Positions 44,838 through 53,984 of a stretch of 64,000 nucleotides of DNA are shown one piece after another. Both the position numbers and the translations under genes were made by a program. The stretch lies in NCBI RefSeq assembly GCF_026625745.1, contig NZ_CP113061.1:2257501-2321500 (forward strand), read 5' to 3'. The first letter of the stretch is position 1. Each line of letters begins with the position of its first letter. The notes under the pieces are model-generated. The model did not search any database and had not been told where the DNA came from. It saw nothing but the letters and a program-made list of their open reading frames with translations. This DNA is from Asticcacaulis sp. SL142. GTDB taxonomy: Bacteria > Pseudomonadota > Alphaproteobacteria > Caulobacterales > Caulobacteraceae.

Positions 44838-46226
44838 ATGCCTATGGATCGTCTTTTCCCTGAACGCCGGTTTAAATCGGTTCTTATTGTGTGTGTAAGC
44901 CTTCTGGCCCTTAGCGGCGGCGCAAATATCGCGACTGCTGCCCCCAAATCTGAGGCGCTCGATGTCGCCACCACCTTCAAGTTGCCCGCCCATCCGTTCT
45001 GGATGCGTTATGGCGACCCGCGGCTTGATCAGCTTATGTCCGACGCTATAAATACATCGCCGTCCCTGGCCGTTGCCGAAGCCCGTCTGCGCAAAGCCAA
45101 GGCCAGTTTCGACGGCTCTAAGGGTGCCGATGTGCCCGCCCTGTCGTTCCTCGGCACCGCCCAAAAGCTGAACTCATCGGGTGGCGCTGAAGGTGAAGAG
45201 AGTCTTAATCTCGATGAACTCGGCGTTGCCGGTCTGAACTTTGGCTGGGAACTGGACTTTTGGGGCAGGAACCGCGCTGCGGTGGCCGCCGCGTCCTCTC
45301 AATCTAAGGCGTCTGAGGCCGACATGGCTCAGGCCGGACTGATTCTGACCACGTCGATTGCCACCGCCTATATTGATCTGGCCCGTCTTTATGATGAGCG
45401 TGATCTGGCCCTGCGCGCCGTTGAGGTTCGCGGCGATAGTGCCAGTCTGGTGCAGCAAAAATTCGATAACGGCCTGACCAATCGCGCTGAACTGCAACTG
45501 GCCAATGCCGGTTCCGCCGCCGCCCGCGCCGACGTCAGTGCCATTGATGAGCAGATCGCCGCGACCCGCAATCTGATTGCGGCTCTGGCCGGTCGCGACC
45601 CGGATTACGGGCAATCTTTGACCCGTCCGGCGCTCAAAGCGCCCGCCACCTTTACCGTGCCTGAACGCATCGATCTTGATCTGATCGGTCGCCGCCCGGA
45701 TGTGGTCGCCGCCAAATGGCGGGCCGAGGCCTCAACCCAAGGCGTTAAACGCGCCAAGGCCGCCTTTTATCCCAATGTCAATCTGATGGCGTTTGTGGGT
45801 AAGGTCTGGCTGGGCGACTTAAGCGTAGAGGGCACCACCAATTCCAATATCGGCCCCGCCATCACCCTGCCCCTGTTCGATGGTGGCAAGCGCAAAGCCG
45901 ATCTGCGCGGTGCCAAGGCCGATAAGGACGCCGCCGTGGCAGATTATAACGCGGCCATCGTCAACGCCATGCACAGCGTCGCTGATGTGGTGGCGTCTGA
46001 GCGTGCCTTAGAGGGCCGCCTGAAGGACTCGCAATTGGCCCTTGATGGCTATGAAGAGGCCTACCGCCTGACCAAGCTGCGCTATGACGGCGGGCTTAGC
46101 AACTACACCACGCTATTGCAGGCCGAACAGAGCCTGCTGACCCAGCGCAAGACCGTCACCGATTTGAAATCCCGTGCCTTAAGCCTTGAGGTCGCGCTGG
46201 TGCGCGCACTTGGCGGCGACTACTGA
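44838..46226 (+). CDS. Efflux outer-membrane channel, NodT/TolC family
   Basis: 462 residues, two OEP repeats of an outer-membrane factor that forms the exit duct of the tripartite pump. Seen: a type I signal peptide (VLIVCVSLLALSGGANIATAAP), the FWMRYGDPRLDQLMSDAI entry, AEARLRKAKASFDGSKG, LGVAGLNFGWELDFWGRNRAAV, RAELQLANAGSAAARAD, and GPAITLPLFDGGKRKADLR in the second repeat. The lipobox common in NodT proteins is missing. First gene of the operon, 24 bases before emrA. Confidence 0.93.
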   Translation: MPMDRLFPERRFKSVLIVCVSLLALSGGANIATAAPKSEALDVATTFKLPAHPFWMRYGDPRLDQLMSDAINTSPSLAVAEARLRKAKASFDGSKGADVPALSFLGTAQKLNSSGGAEGEESLNLDELGVAGLNFGWELDFWGRNRAAVAAASSQSKASEADMAQAGLILTTSIATAYIDLARLYDERDLALRAVEVRGDSASLVQQKFDNGLTNRAELQLANAGSAAARADVSAIDEQIAATRNLIAALAGRDPDYGQSLTRPALKAPATFTVPERIDLDLIGRRPDVVAAKWRAEASTQGVKRAKAAFYPNVNLMAFVGKVWLGDLSVEGTTNSNIGPAITLPLFDGGKRKADLRGAKADKDAAVADYNAAIVNAMHSVADVVASERALEGRLKDSQLALDGYEEAYRLTKLRYDGGLSNYTTLLQAEQSLLTQRKTVTDLKSRALSLEVALVRALGGDY

Positions 46227-46249
46227 TTTTTACAGAAAGCGATACCCCC

Positions 46250-47419
46250 ATGTCCACACCCGCTTCCCCAACTGCTGATGCCGCTTTAAGCCCCGAAGCT
46301 AAAGTCGCCGTGGCCGCCAACCGCCGCAAGCGCCTTTTGACCTATCTGGCTGCCGGTGTAGCCGCTGCCGCCATAGCATGGGGCGGTTACTATCTTCTGG
46401 TCGGTTCGCACTATGTTGAAACCGACAATGCCTATGTCGGTGCCGAAACCGCGCAGGTCAATGCCCTTGTCCCCGGCCCGATTGCCAAGATCCACGTCAC
46501 GGATACGCAGGTCGTCAAGGCTGGCGATATTCTGGTCGAGCTTGATAATGCCGACGCCAGTATTGCTCTGGCCGAAGCCGAGGCCGATCTGGCGCTGGCT
46601 ACCCGCCGTGTACAAGGCTATTACGCGTCCGATGATGCCTTGCAGGCTCAGATGAACGCCCGTCAGGCCGAGATCACCGCCACCGACACCCAGATCAAGT
46701 CAGCCCAATCCGACTATGAGCGCGCCCAGATCGACCTTAACCGTCGCAAGGCTTTGATTGCGTCAGGTGCCGTCTCTCAGGAAGAATTGTCGACCGCCCA
46801 GAACCAATATGCCCGCGCGGCGGCGGCTCTGGCGGCGGCCCAATCGGCCAAGGCTCAGGCGCAGGCCACCTATCAGGCCGCCATTGGGTCGCGCGAAAAC
46901 AACAATGTCCGCATCGCCGGTTTCACACCGGGCGGCAACCCCGAAGTTCTGGCCGCCCAGGCCAAGGTCGATGCCGCCAAGCTGGCCTTTGAACGCACAG
47001 TCGTGCGCGCGCCCATGGACGGTATCATCGCCCGCAAGTCGGTTCAGGTCGGCCAGCAGGTGACGGCGGGTACGCCGCTGATGGCGGTCGTGCCGATCAC
47101 CCACGCCTATGTCGATGCCAACTTCAAGGAAGTGCAGCTTAAAAACGTCGTGCCGGGCCAGACGGTTGAGCTGACCTCAGACCTTTACGGCGACAGTGTC
47201 AAATTCCACGGCACGGTGCGCGGCATTTCCGGTGGCACGGGCTCGGCCTTTTCGCTGATCCCGGCCCAGAACGCGTCGGGCAACTGGATCAAGGTGGTTC
47301 AGCGCCTGCCGGTGCGTATCGACCTTGAGCCCAAGGAACTGGCCGCCCATCCGCTGCGGGTTGGCCTGTCGATGAAGGCGAAGATCGATATCGCTGACGC
47401 GCCTAAAGCCGTGAAATAA
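46250..47419 (+). CDS. emrA: Membrane fusion protein, EmrA/HlyD family
   Basis: 389 residues; the periplasmic adaptor linking the inner-membrane MFS pump to the channel. Seen: one N-terminal membrane helix (about residues 27-46), the barrel-sandwich hybrid with HYVETDNAYVGAETAQVNALVPGPIA, a long coiled coil, VVRAPMDGIIARKSVQVGQQVTAG, and AYVDANFKEVQLKNVVPGQTVE. The stop codon lies in a 12-bp direct repeat. Family knowledge: EmrA/EmrB/TolC exports hydrophobic drugs. Confidence 0.95.
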   Translation: MSTPASPTADAALSPEAKVAVAANRRKRLLTYLAAGVAAAAIAWGGYYLLVGSHYVETDNAYVGAETAQVNALVPGPIAKIHVTDTQVVKAGDILVELDNADASIALAEAEADLALATRRVQGYYASDDALQAQMNARQAEITATDTQIKSAQSDYERAQIDLNRRKALIASGAVSQEELSTAQNQYARAAAALAAAQSAKAQAQATYQAAIGSRENNNVRIAGFTPGGNPEVLAAQAKVDAAKLAFERTVVRAPMDGIIARKSVQVGQQVTAGTPLMAVVPITHAYVDANFKEVQLKNVVPGQTVELTSDLYGDSVKFHGTVRGISGGTGSAFSLIPAQNASGNWIKVVQRLPVRIDLEPKELAAHPLRVGLSMKAKIDIADAPKAVK

Positions 47420-47436
47420 CCTGCGCCGTGAAATAA
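47408..47436. repeat. 12-bp direct repeat at the emrA stop codon
   Basis: GCCGTGAAATAA occurs at 47408-47419, including the last codons and stop of emrA, and again at 47425-47436, with 5 bases between. It resembles the stop-codon duplication of pheT but is shorter. Confidence 0.85.
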
Positions 47437-47461
47437 ATTCTTATTATAAGGGAGCGCCATC

Positions 47462-49027
47462 ATGGCCTCACCCGCAACCACGGCCGGAACTGAACCGGCC
47501 ATGCCACCGCCGCTGACTGGTTCAACCTTGACCATTACGGCGATTGCGCTGGCGCTTGGCACCTTTATGCAGGTGCTCGATTCGACCATCGCCAATGTGT
47601 CACTGCCGACCATTGCCGGTAACCTGGGGGTATCCTCATCGCAGGGCACATGGGTTATCACCTCATTCGCCGTCGCCAATGGTATTTCTGTGCCGCTGAC
47701 CGGCTGGTTGATGGGCCGCTTTGGGGTGGTGCGCGTCTTTACCTTATCGGTACTATTGTTCACCTTCGCCTCGTTCCTGTGCGGCATCGCCTGGAATATC
47801 GAAGGGCTGATCGGGTTTCGCATCCTGCAAGGGCTGGTGTCCGGGCCGATGATCCCCGGTTCTCAGGCGTTGCTGATCATGATCTTTCCGCCAGAAAAAC
47901 GCGCGACGGCCCTGGCCATGTGGTCGATGACGACGCTGGTCGGGCCGATCTGCGGGCCAATTTTAGGAGGCTATATTTCCGATAACTATGCGTGGGAATG
48001 GATATTCCTGATCAATGTCCCGATTGGCATTTTCTGCGCCTTCGTCTGCTGGCAGAACATGAAATCGCGTGAGACCCCGACCCGCAAAGTGCCGGTCGAT
48101 ACCACCGGCTTTGCGCTGCTGGTCATATGGGTCGGTGCGTTACAGGTAATGCTCGATACCGGCAAAGAAGCCGACTGGTTCTCATCGCCCGCCATCGTGA
48201 TTGAGCTGATCCTCGCCATCGTCTTTTTCATCGCCTGGGTGATCTGGGAACTGCATGAGAAAAACCCGATTGTCGATTTGTCGATGTTTAAGAACCGTAA
48301 CTTTACGTTGGGCACCATAGCGCTCTGTATCGCCTACGCCATCTTCTTCGGGAACGGTTTGCTGTTGCCGGTCTGGCTGCAATCGAACATGGGCTATGTC
48401 GCGACCTGGGCAGGTCTCGTCGCAGCCCCCTCCGGCGTTGTGGCGGTGATCCTGACGCCCTTTGCGGCCCGGCTGTTGGGTAAGACCGACGCGCGCGTCC
48501 TTGCGACCTTTTCGCTCCTGATGTTTGCCCTGTCGTTCTTCATGCGCTCAGGCTACACGCCGGATGCCAATTTCACCGCGCTGGTCATACCGTTGCTGGT
48601 TCAGGGTGTGGCGATGTCGACCTTCTTCATTTCGATGATTACCATCTCTATGGCCGATGTTGCGCCCAATCAGACCCCGGCGGCTTCGGGGCTGTCGAAC
48701 TTTGCCCGCATCACCGCCGGCAGTTTTGCCGCGTCTCTGGCCACCACCCTCTGGGACCGTATGGAATCCGTACACCAAACGAGGTTGGCCGAGACCATGA
48801 GTTCCGGTTCACCCCTGTGGATCGAGGCCCTCCAAAAGCTACAGGCGGCGGGATTGTCGATGCAGCAGGCGGTCGGCGTGATCACCTCTCAGGTCATGTC
48901 ACAGGCCTACCTGCAGGCTGCGCTCGACTTCTTCCGGATTTCGGGCTGGCTGACGCTGTTGCTTGTGCCGCTCATCTGGTTTGCCAAAAAGTCGATGAGC
49001 AATGGTGCCGTTCACGCGGCCGATTGA
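47462..49027 (+). CDS. emrB: DHA2 family MFS drug transporter, EmrB-like
   Basis: 521 residues with the 14-helix pattern of the DHA2 drug:H+ antiporter-2 group. Seen: TFMQVLDSTIANVSLPTIAGNLGVS (the helix-1 motif of this group), GWLMGRFGVVRVF, LQGLVSGPMIPGSQALL and LVGPICGPILGGYISDNYAWEW (antiporter motif C). Final gene of the TetR-controlled pump; 42 bases after emrA, with an AAGGGAGCG site. Substrates cannot be inferred. Confidence 0.96.
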   Translation: MASPATTAGTEPAMPPPLTGSTLTITAIALALGTFMQVLDSTIANVSLPTIAGNLGVSSSQGTWVITSFAVANGISVPLTGWLMGRFGVVRVFTLSVLLFTFASFLCGIAWNIEGLIGFRILQGLVSGPMIPGSQALLIMIFPPEKRATALAMWSMTTLVGPICGPILGGYISDNYAWEWIFLINVPIGIFCAFVCWQNMKSRETPTRKVPVDTTGFALLVIWVGALQVMLDTGKEADWFSSPAIVIELILAIVFFIAWVIWELHEKNPIVDLSMFKNRNFTLGTIALCIAYAIFFGNGLLLPVWLQSNMGYVATWAGLVAAPSGVVAVILTPFAARLLGKTDARVLATFSLLMFALSFFMRSGYTPDANFTALVIPLLVQGVAMSTFFISMITISMADVAPNQTPAASGLSNFARITAGSFAASLATTLWDRMESVHQTRLAETMSSGSPLWIEALQKLQAAGLSMQQAVGVITSQVMSQAYLQAALDFFRISGWLTLLLVPLIWFAKKSMSNGAVHAAD

Positions 49028-49337
49028 TCCGCTAAATCAATCAGCCGTTTGACAGAGGCCGCCCGCTCCCCCTCCCCCCCAAGTAAGCGAGGTGGGCGGC
49101 CTCAACCCTAAGCATTTATCACGACCATTAGATGCTGGTGTTGCGTGTCACTCCTTCTGACGCCGACGGCGGACGGATTTGCAACCACCTAATCTGGGTC
49201 GGCATGCTATCTTGCCGTCATAGCTGCCCCGATCTTAATCCTGCCCCATCCTTGTCTGCCCAGAATCTATAGGGCCTTTGCAAGGTGGGATGCGGGCGCT
49301 ATAAAGAGGGTTCGTCACAGAGGGGAAGGCGCGCGCT
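49028..49337. other. Intergenic region after emrB
   Basis: 310 bases. It contains the terminator hairpin at 49055-49103, and after that AT/GC-mixed sequence with no gene. The last 20 bases include the AGAGGGGA site before the TTG start at 49338, so the promoter for the next two genes should be here. Confidence 0.6.
49055..49103 (+). terminator. Hairpin terminator for the efflux operon
   Basis: A perfect 10-bp stem, GAGGCCGCCC (49055-49064) with GGGCGGCCTC (49094-49103), around a C-rich loop. There is no U-tract, so it may be a repeat-derived attenuator more than a classic terminator. Its C-rich loop is reminiscent of the MITE-like ends elsewhere in the window. Confidence 0.6.
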
Positions 49338-50516
49338 TTGCGTATCACAGCATTGGCCATCTGGGCCGCTATGGCCGTGTTCAGCAGCCCCGTTGCGGCG
49401 CAGGCTGTCCCCGTGATCCATCAGCAGGTCTATGAAGGCACGCTCGGTAAACACCCCATTGTGCTGGAGATTTTGAGCACCCGGACGGATGCGGGGCAGG
49501 ACGTGTCGGCGGCCCGCTATTTCTATCGTCAGCACCGTGCCCATATTCAGTTGGGTGTGGAACGGCGCGGGGTGCGCCTGATCCTGCGCGAATATGACCC
49601 GGCCTGTTATCTGCAAAGCGATCAGTGTCCGGCAAAAGCCAGCTTTACCCTGACGCCGCGCCCTGATGGCCTGAGCGGACAATGGATCGCCGCCGGACGC
49701 TTAAGCGGTTTGCCGGTGATGCTGAAATCGGTCGGGGATCGCAAGGTGAGTGCCGTGATGCCAGTGCAGGAGGCGGCGGAGCTTTATTACGCCCTTGATG
49801 ACCTGAGCGACTATGAGGTCAGCGATAATCCCTATCTGTGGCGGCAACTGGCGGCCACGACCACCTACGGGCCGGAGGTGCGTACGGGCGCGGTCGGTTA
49901 TGTCATGGCGACCGATAAGGGCACCGGCATCCATTATCCACGCCTGTCGCGGCATCCGTCACTGGATATTCTGACGCGGGTCAACCGGCTGCTGGACCGC
50001 GAGCGCTACCGCATGACCCAGTACGGCCTCGATTGTCGTGCCCAATCCGAAGAGGCTGGTGGTGGCACTCTGGGCGGCTGGGAGGATTATGACTCTGAGG
50101 TCAGCTTTATCACCGAAACCGTCATGGCCATTCGCGAAGGCGGCTCGACATACTGTGGCGGGGCCTATCCCAATAACAGTTTCCGGTATGCACTCTATGA
50201 CCTGCGCCGCGGTGAGGTTCTGGATATCAACCGGCTGCTGAAACTGGATGGGCCGGAATATGGCCATTTACTGGCCAAACTACAGCCGGGATCGGCCTAT
50301 GACCTTAAACAGCAAGCACCAGAGGACTGTCTGGGTGAGGGCTTTGACCACGACTACAGCCTGTCGTTCAACGATAAGGGGCTGGTGTTTTCCCTGACCG
50401 ATCTGCCCCATGTGATCGGGGCGTGCATGGGTGATTACTATGTCGTGCCCTATGCTGACCTCAAAGGGCTGTGGCGACCGGAGGCGGTGCTCTATTTTCC
50501 GCGCCGGATATCTTAA
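49338..50516 (+). CDS. Periplasmic protein of unknown function
   Basis: 392 residues. Seen: a signal peptide (ALAIWAAMAVFSSPVAAQA) and a mainly beta domain with cysteines that may pair (YCGGAY, CLGEGFDHDY, CMGDYYVVPY). The C-terminal third (EGGSTYCGGAYPNNSFRY, YDLRRGEVLDINRLL, PYADLKGLW) is loosely like DUF3298/RsiV-type exported domains, but I am not sure. It starts with TTG at 49338 behind AGAGGGGA; ATG at 49374 would cut the signal peptide. The next gene starts 5 bases after its stop. Confidence 0.65.
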   Translation: MRITALAIWAAMAVFSSPVAAQAVPVIHQQVYEGTLGKHPIVLEILSTRTDAGQDVSAARYFYRQHRAHIQLGVERRGVRLILREYDPACYLQSDQCPAKASFTLTPRPDGLSGQWIAAGRLSGLPVMLKSVGDRKVSAVMPVQEAAELYYALDDLSDYEVSDNPYLWRQLAATTTYGPEVRTGAVGYVMATDKGTGIHYPRLSRHPSLDILTRVNRLLDRERYRMTQYGLDCRAQSEEAGGGTLGGWEDYDSEVSFITETVMAIREGGSTYCGGAYPNNSFRYALYDLRRGEVLDINRLLKLDGPEYGHLLAKLQPGSAYDLKQQAPEDCLGEGFDHDYSLSFNDKGLVFSLTDLPHVIGACMGDYYVVPYADLKGLWRPEAVLYFPRRIS

Positions 50517-50521
50517 GGTTC

Positions 50522-51820
50522 ATGATGCTGAAATATCTGATGGTCATCGCGGCACTTTTGTTTGCACCTCTGGTTCAGGCGCAGTCCGTAGAGGCGATCG
50601 ATAAGGTCTGGGCCGGGCACAGTGTCGGCTTTGCGGTCACGACCTCAGCCTCCCACATTTACGTCGCCTATTATGATGCGAACCGCCAATTGAGCGTGGC
50701 GCAACGCCCGCTCAACAATCCGGCCCACTGGGTTTATCATAAGGTCGATACCTGGCTGGGCTGGGACAGTCATAACCTGATTGCCATCGCCCTTGATAAA
50801 GACGGTGCCGTTCATGTGGCGGGCAATATGCATGTCGACCCGCTAACCTATTTCCGTAGCGATCCGTCCGGCGATGTCCGCACCCTAAAGCGCGTGCCGG
50901 TCATGGTTGATGCGGCCAAAGAGACCGCCATGACCTATCCGGTGTTTCTGAAAGATGATGCCGGTCAGCTGATCTTCAAATACCGCGATGGCACATCCGG
51001 CCGGGGCAACGAAATCTACAATATCTATGATGAAACAATGGGTAGTTGGAAGGCGCTGACCTCGGCCCCGCTGGTCGATGGTGAGGGCAAGCGCAATGCC
51101 TATTTCGTCGGGCCGGTGCAGGGGCCGGACGGGCTTTTCCACATAGCCTGGGTATGGCGCGACAGCCCGCACGCTGAAACCAATCATGACTTAAGCTATG
51201 CCAAAAGCCGCGACCTGATCAACTGGCAGGCCGCCGATGGCCGCCCGCTTGCCCTGCCGATACGTCTATCCGAGGCCGATATCGTTGATCCGGTGCCGGT
51301 CAAGGGCGGGATGATCAACAATAATACGGTTGTGGGGTTCGATGATCAGGGGCGCGTCCTGATCACCTACCATAAGCATGATCAGGCCGGCAACACCCAG
51401 ATCTGGGTGGCGCGGCGTGAGGGCAACCGCTGGAACCGGCGTCAGATAAGTGACTGGCAGGGCTATCGCTGGGATTTCAAAGGCACGGGCTCTCTGAACA
51501 GTGAACTCTTTGTCGAAGGGGCGCGCCCGCTGGATCAGGGGCGGTTGGTGGTGCGGGTCGTTCGTCTGGGGCAGGCCATAGAGTTTGTCATCAATGCGGA
51601 TAATCTCAAACTGATCGAAGAACGCACAGTCGCGTCCGTTGCGGATCGCTTGAAAGCCCGCATCGCAGTGCCGGACGGTCAGCAGATCAATACCGTTGAG
51701 ACCAAAGGCCCGAAAGGCGAGGTCTATGTGCTGGCCTGGACGGCACGACCGCCCAATCGTGATCGGCCCTCAGATAATATTCCACCCGCCTCTGATCTCA
51801 TGCTTTTCCATAACCCCTGA
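50522..51820 (+). CDS. Exported BNR_4 domain protein
   Basis: About 432 residues. Seen: a signal peptide (YLMVIAALLFAPLVQAQS) and a beta-propeller-like region with the BNR_4 hallmarks (HSVGFAVTTSASHIYVAYYD, DKDGAVHVAGNMHVDPLTYF, AYFVGPVQGPDGLFHIAWVW, FDDQGRVLITYHKHD). Family members bind or act on carbohydrates in several bacteria, but the reaction is unknown here. The start at ATG 50522 (also ATG 50525) follows AAGG; upstream in-frame codons to 50471 lie inside the preceding gene. Confidence 0.85.
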   Translation: MMLKYLMVIAALLFAPLVQAQSVEAIDKVWAGHSVGFAVTTSASHIYVAYYDANRQLSVAQRPLNNPAHWVYHKVDTWLGWDSHNLIAIALDKDGAVHVAGNMHVDPLTYFRSDPSGDVRTLKRVPVMVDAAKETAMTYPVFLKDDAGQLIFKYRDGTSGRGNEIYNIYDETMGSWKALTSAPLVDGEGKRNAYFVGPVQGPDGLFHIAWVWRDSPHAETNHDLSYAKSRDLINWQAADGRPLALPIRLSEADIVDPVPVKGGMINNNTVVGFDDQGRVLITYHKHDQAGNTQIWVARREGNRWNRRQISDWQGYRWDFKGTGSLNSELFVEGARPLDQGRLVVRVVRLGQAIEFVINADNLKLIEERTVASVADRLKARIAVPDGQQINTVETKGPKGEVYVLAWTARPPNRDRPSDNIPPASDLMLFHNP

Positions 51821-52108
51821 ACCAGATTAGTTTTGGCTTCGGCTTGTATAAAAACTAACACATCAGATTTATTTGAAAAATAAGTCTCAATTATACATCT
51901 TAAGACTTGACCTTTGCCACCTTAGACCTGAAATTACGGCCTAAGGGCGTATTTTCGTTATGCCTGTTCCCCAAATACGCTCAAAGATCGGTCTCCTGAG
52001 ACTTGTACAGAGTTTGAGTGTTGCGTTTGCCGACCGGGCTTTCGCAGCCGAAGGGGTGCGCTTTACGCGCAATACACCGATCATAATTCAGGAGAGGCCG
52101 CCCGACGC

Positions 52109-53824
52109 ATGGATCATCATAATATCTCGCTGATTACGACGATTGCCTGGGGGTTTGGGCTGGCGCTGGTGTTTGGCTTTATTGCTGAGCGCATCAAGCT
52201 GCCGGCACTGGTCGGGTATCTGGTGGCGGGGTTTCTGATTGGTCCGGCCACCCCCGGCTTTGTCGCAGATGCCGGTATAGCCTCGCAGCTTTCTGAGATT
52301 GGCGTCATGCTGCTGATGTTTGGGGTGGGATTACACTTCTCGCTCAATGATCTGATGTCGGTGCGGCGTATCGCCCTTCCGGGAGCGATTGTGCAAATGG
52401 GACTGGCGACGGCCTTAGGTGCCGGGATGGCTATGATGTGGGGCTGGGCTGTCGGGCCTGCGATTGTGTTTGGCCTGTGCCTGTCCTGTGCCTCGACCGT
52501 GGTGCTGCTCAAGGCGCTAGAGGCTCGTAACCTGATCGATACCATGAACGGTAAGATCGCGGTCGGCTGGCTGGTGGTCGAAGATCTGGTGACCGTTCTG
52601 GTGCTGGTGCTGCTGCCGCCGCTGTCGGGCCTGTTGTCAGGCAAGGAGGCGACCGTGTCGGCGGGCATCTGGGTCACGATCGGCCAGACCCTATTGCAGG
52701 TCGGGGCGTTCATCGCCCTAATGCTGATTGTCGGTAAGCGCGTCCTGCCGTGGATATTATGGCAGGTGGCGCGCACCGGATCGCGCGAACTGTTCACCCT
52801 GTCGGTGGTGGCGGTGGCCATTGGGATCGCTTTCGGAGCGGCGGAACTGTTTTCAGTGTCGTTTGCGCTGGGGGCATTCTTCGCAGGCATGGTGATGCGC
52901 GAATCTCAGTTCAGCCACCGGGCCGCCGAAGAAACCCTGCCGCTGCGCGATGCCTTTTCGGTGTTGTTTTTCGTCTCGGTCGGCATGTTGTTCAAGCCGG
53001 AAATTATCCTGACCCAGCCGCTTCAGGTTCTGGGTGTGGTCGCTATTATCGTCATCGGTAAATTCATTGCCGCGGCCGGGCTGGTGTTGTTCTTCCGCTA
53101 TCCGCTCAAGACGGCGCTGACCGTATCGGCCAGTCTGGCGCAGATCGGTGAGTTCTCGTTTATTCTGGCCGGTCTTGGCATGTCGCTGAACCTGCTGCCG
53201 CCGGAAGGCATGTCGCTGGTGCTGGCGGGGGCGATTATCTCTATCGCGCTTAACCCGTTCGTGTTTGCCGGTATTAAGCCCTTTGCGGGCTGGTTGACGA
53301 CACATACCAAAATCGGTCGCACGCTTGATCAGCGCGAAGACCCCTATGCCGAACTGCCCGAAACGACAGAGGCAAAATACCTCAAAGGGCAGGTGGTTCT
53401 GGTGGGCTTCGGCCGGGTGGGCAAACGCATTGCTGATGCGCTGGAGTCCCAGAACATCGCCTATGTGGTCGCCGAGCAAAACCGCGAACGGGTCGAAGAC
53501 CTGCGCCAGATGGGCAAGGTGGCCGTATCGGGCGACGCCACCGAAGCCGAAGTATTGATTCAGGCCCACATTCAACATGCCGCCATGCTGGTTATCGCCA
53601 CGCCGGATTCGCTTAATGTCCGCCGGATGAGCGAGATCGCCCAAAGGCTTAACCCCGGTATAAAACTGGTGATCCGTACCCACAGCGAAGATGAGATGAA
53701 CTTTATCCGCGAAGAAAAACTAGGCACAGTCTTCTTTGGTGAGGAAGAACTCGCCAAGGGCATGATCCGGCATATTCTGGGCGCCTTTGGACCGGAGCCC
53801 CATACTGAACATAAGGCCGCCTGA
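52109..53824 (+). CDS. Cation:proton antiporter with TrkA-N domain (KefC/YbaL type)
   Basis: 571 residues of the CPA2 family. Seen: about 12 membrane helices with FGLALVFGFIAERIKLPALVGYLVAG, EIGVMLLMFGVGLHFSLNDL and GLCLSCASTVVLLKALE (family core), then a C-terminal Rossmann regulatory domain (RCK_N) with VVLVGFGRVGKRIADALE. It likely exports K+ or Na+ in exchange for H+ and is gated by nucleotide binding. The overall architecture is closest to YbaL, without the ancillary KefF gene nearby. Confidence 0.93.
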   Translation: MDHHNISLITTIAWGFGLALVFGFIAERIKLPALVGYLVAGFLIGPATPGFVADAGIASQLSEIGVMLLMFGVGLHFSLNDLMSVRRIALPGAIVQMGLATALGAGMAMMWGWAVGPAIVFGLCLSCASTVVLLKALEARNLIDTMNGKIAVGWLVVEDLVTVLVLVLLPPLSGLLSGKEATVSAGIWVTIGQTLLQVGAFIALMLIVGKRVLPWILWQVARTGSRELFTLSVVAVAIGIAFGAAELFSVSFALGAFFAGMVMRESQFSHRAAEETLPLRDAFSVLFFVSVGMLFKPEIILTQPLQVLGVVAIIVIGKFIAAAGLVLFFRYPLKTALTVSASLAQIGEFSFILAGLGMSLNLLPPEGMSLVLAGAIISIALNPFVFAGIKPFAGWLTTHTKIGRTLDQREDPYAELPETTEAKYLKGQVVLVGFGRVGKRIADALESQNIAYVVAEQNRERVEDLRQMGKVAVSGDATEAEVLIQAHIQHAAMLVIATPDSLNVRRMSEIAQRLNPGIKLVIRTHSEDEMNFIREEKLGTVFFGEEELAKGMIRHILGAFGPEPHTEHKAA

Positions 53825-53856
53825 GTTTAACGCCCTAAAGCCCAAACGCTTCCGGA

Positions 53857-53866
53857 CAAGCGCTTG
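53857..53866. promoter_or_regulatory. Palindrome CAAGCGCTTG upstream of glucokinase-like gene
   Basis: A 10-bp perfect palindrome inside GACAAGCGCTTGCAAG, of the centre-symmetric CG kind used by LacI/GalR-type regulators. It lies 119 bases before the start codon. A candidate operator only; no such regulator is in the window. Confidence 0.3.
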
Positions 53867-53920
53867 CAAGGGATTTACGCCTTAAGGTTTATTATTTCTT
53901 TCTTATGAAATGGGACCGAT

Positions 53921-53979
53921 ACTCCTGATCCATAAATGGGCGCATCAGACGCCACGCAGGGACAAGTAACATCAGGAGT
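53921..53979 (+). promoter_or_regulatory. Leader inverted repeat able to mask a ribosome-binding site
   Basis: ACTCCTGAT (53921-53929) is exactly complementary to ATCAGGAGT (53971-53979), which holds the AGGAG ribosome-binding site of the glucokinase-like gene 5 bases before its ATG. Pairing would put the site in a 9-bp stem. The 41-base loop could fold or bind a factor that opens it. Confidence 0.5.
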
Positions 53980-53984
53980 ACGCA

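Noticed and set aside
49057-49103. C-rich hairpin as a third MITE-like copy
   Set aside because: It shares C-rich/G-rich composition but lacks inverted ends like those at 39311-39487, so it was listed only as a terminator.
51821-52108. Possible structured RNA or small gene before the antiporter gene
   Set aside because: There is a weak stem (AAGTCTCA with TGAGACTT) but no recognised riboswitch core and no ORF with a ribosome-binding site; it is too weak to list.
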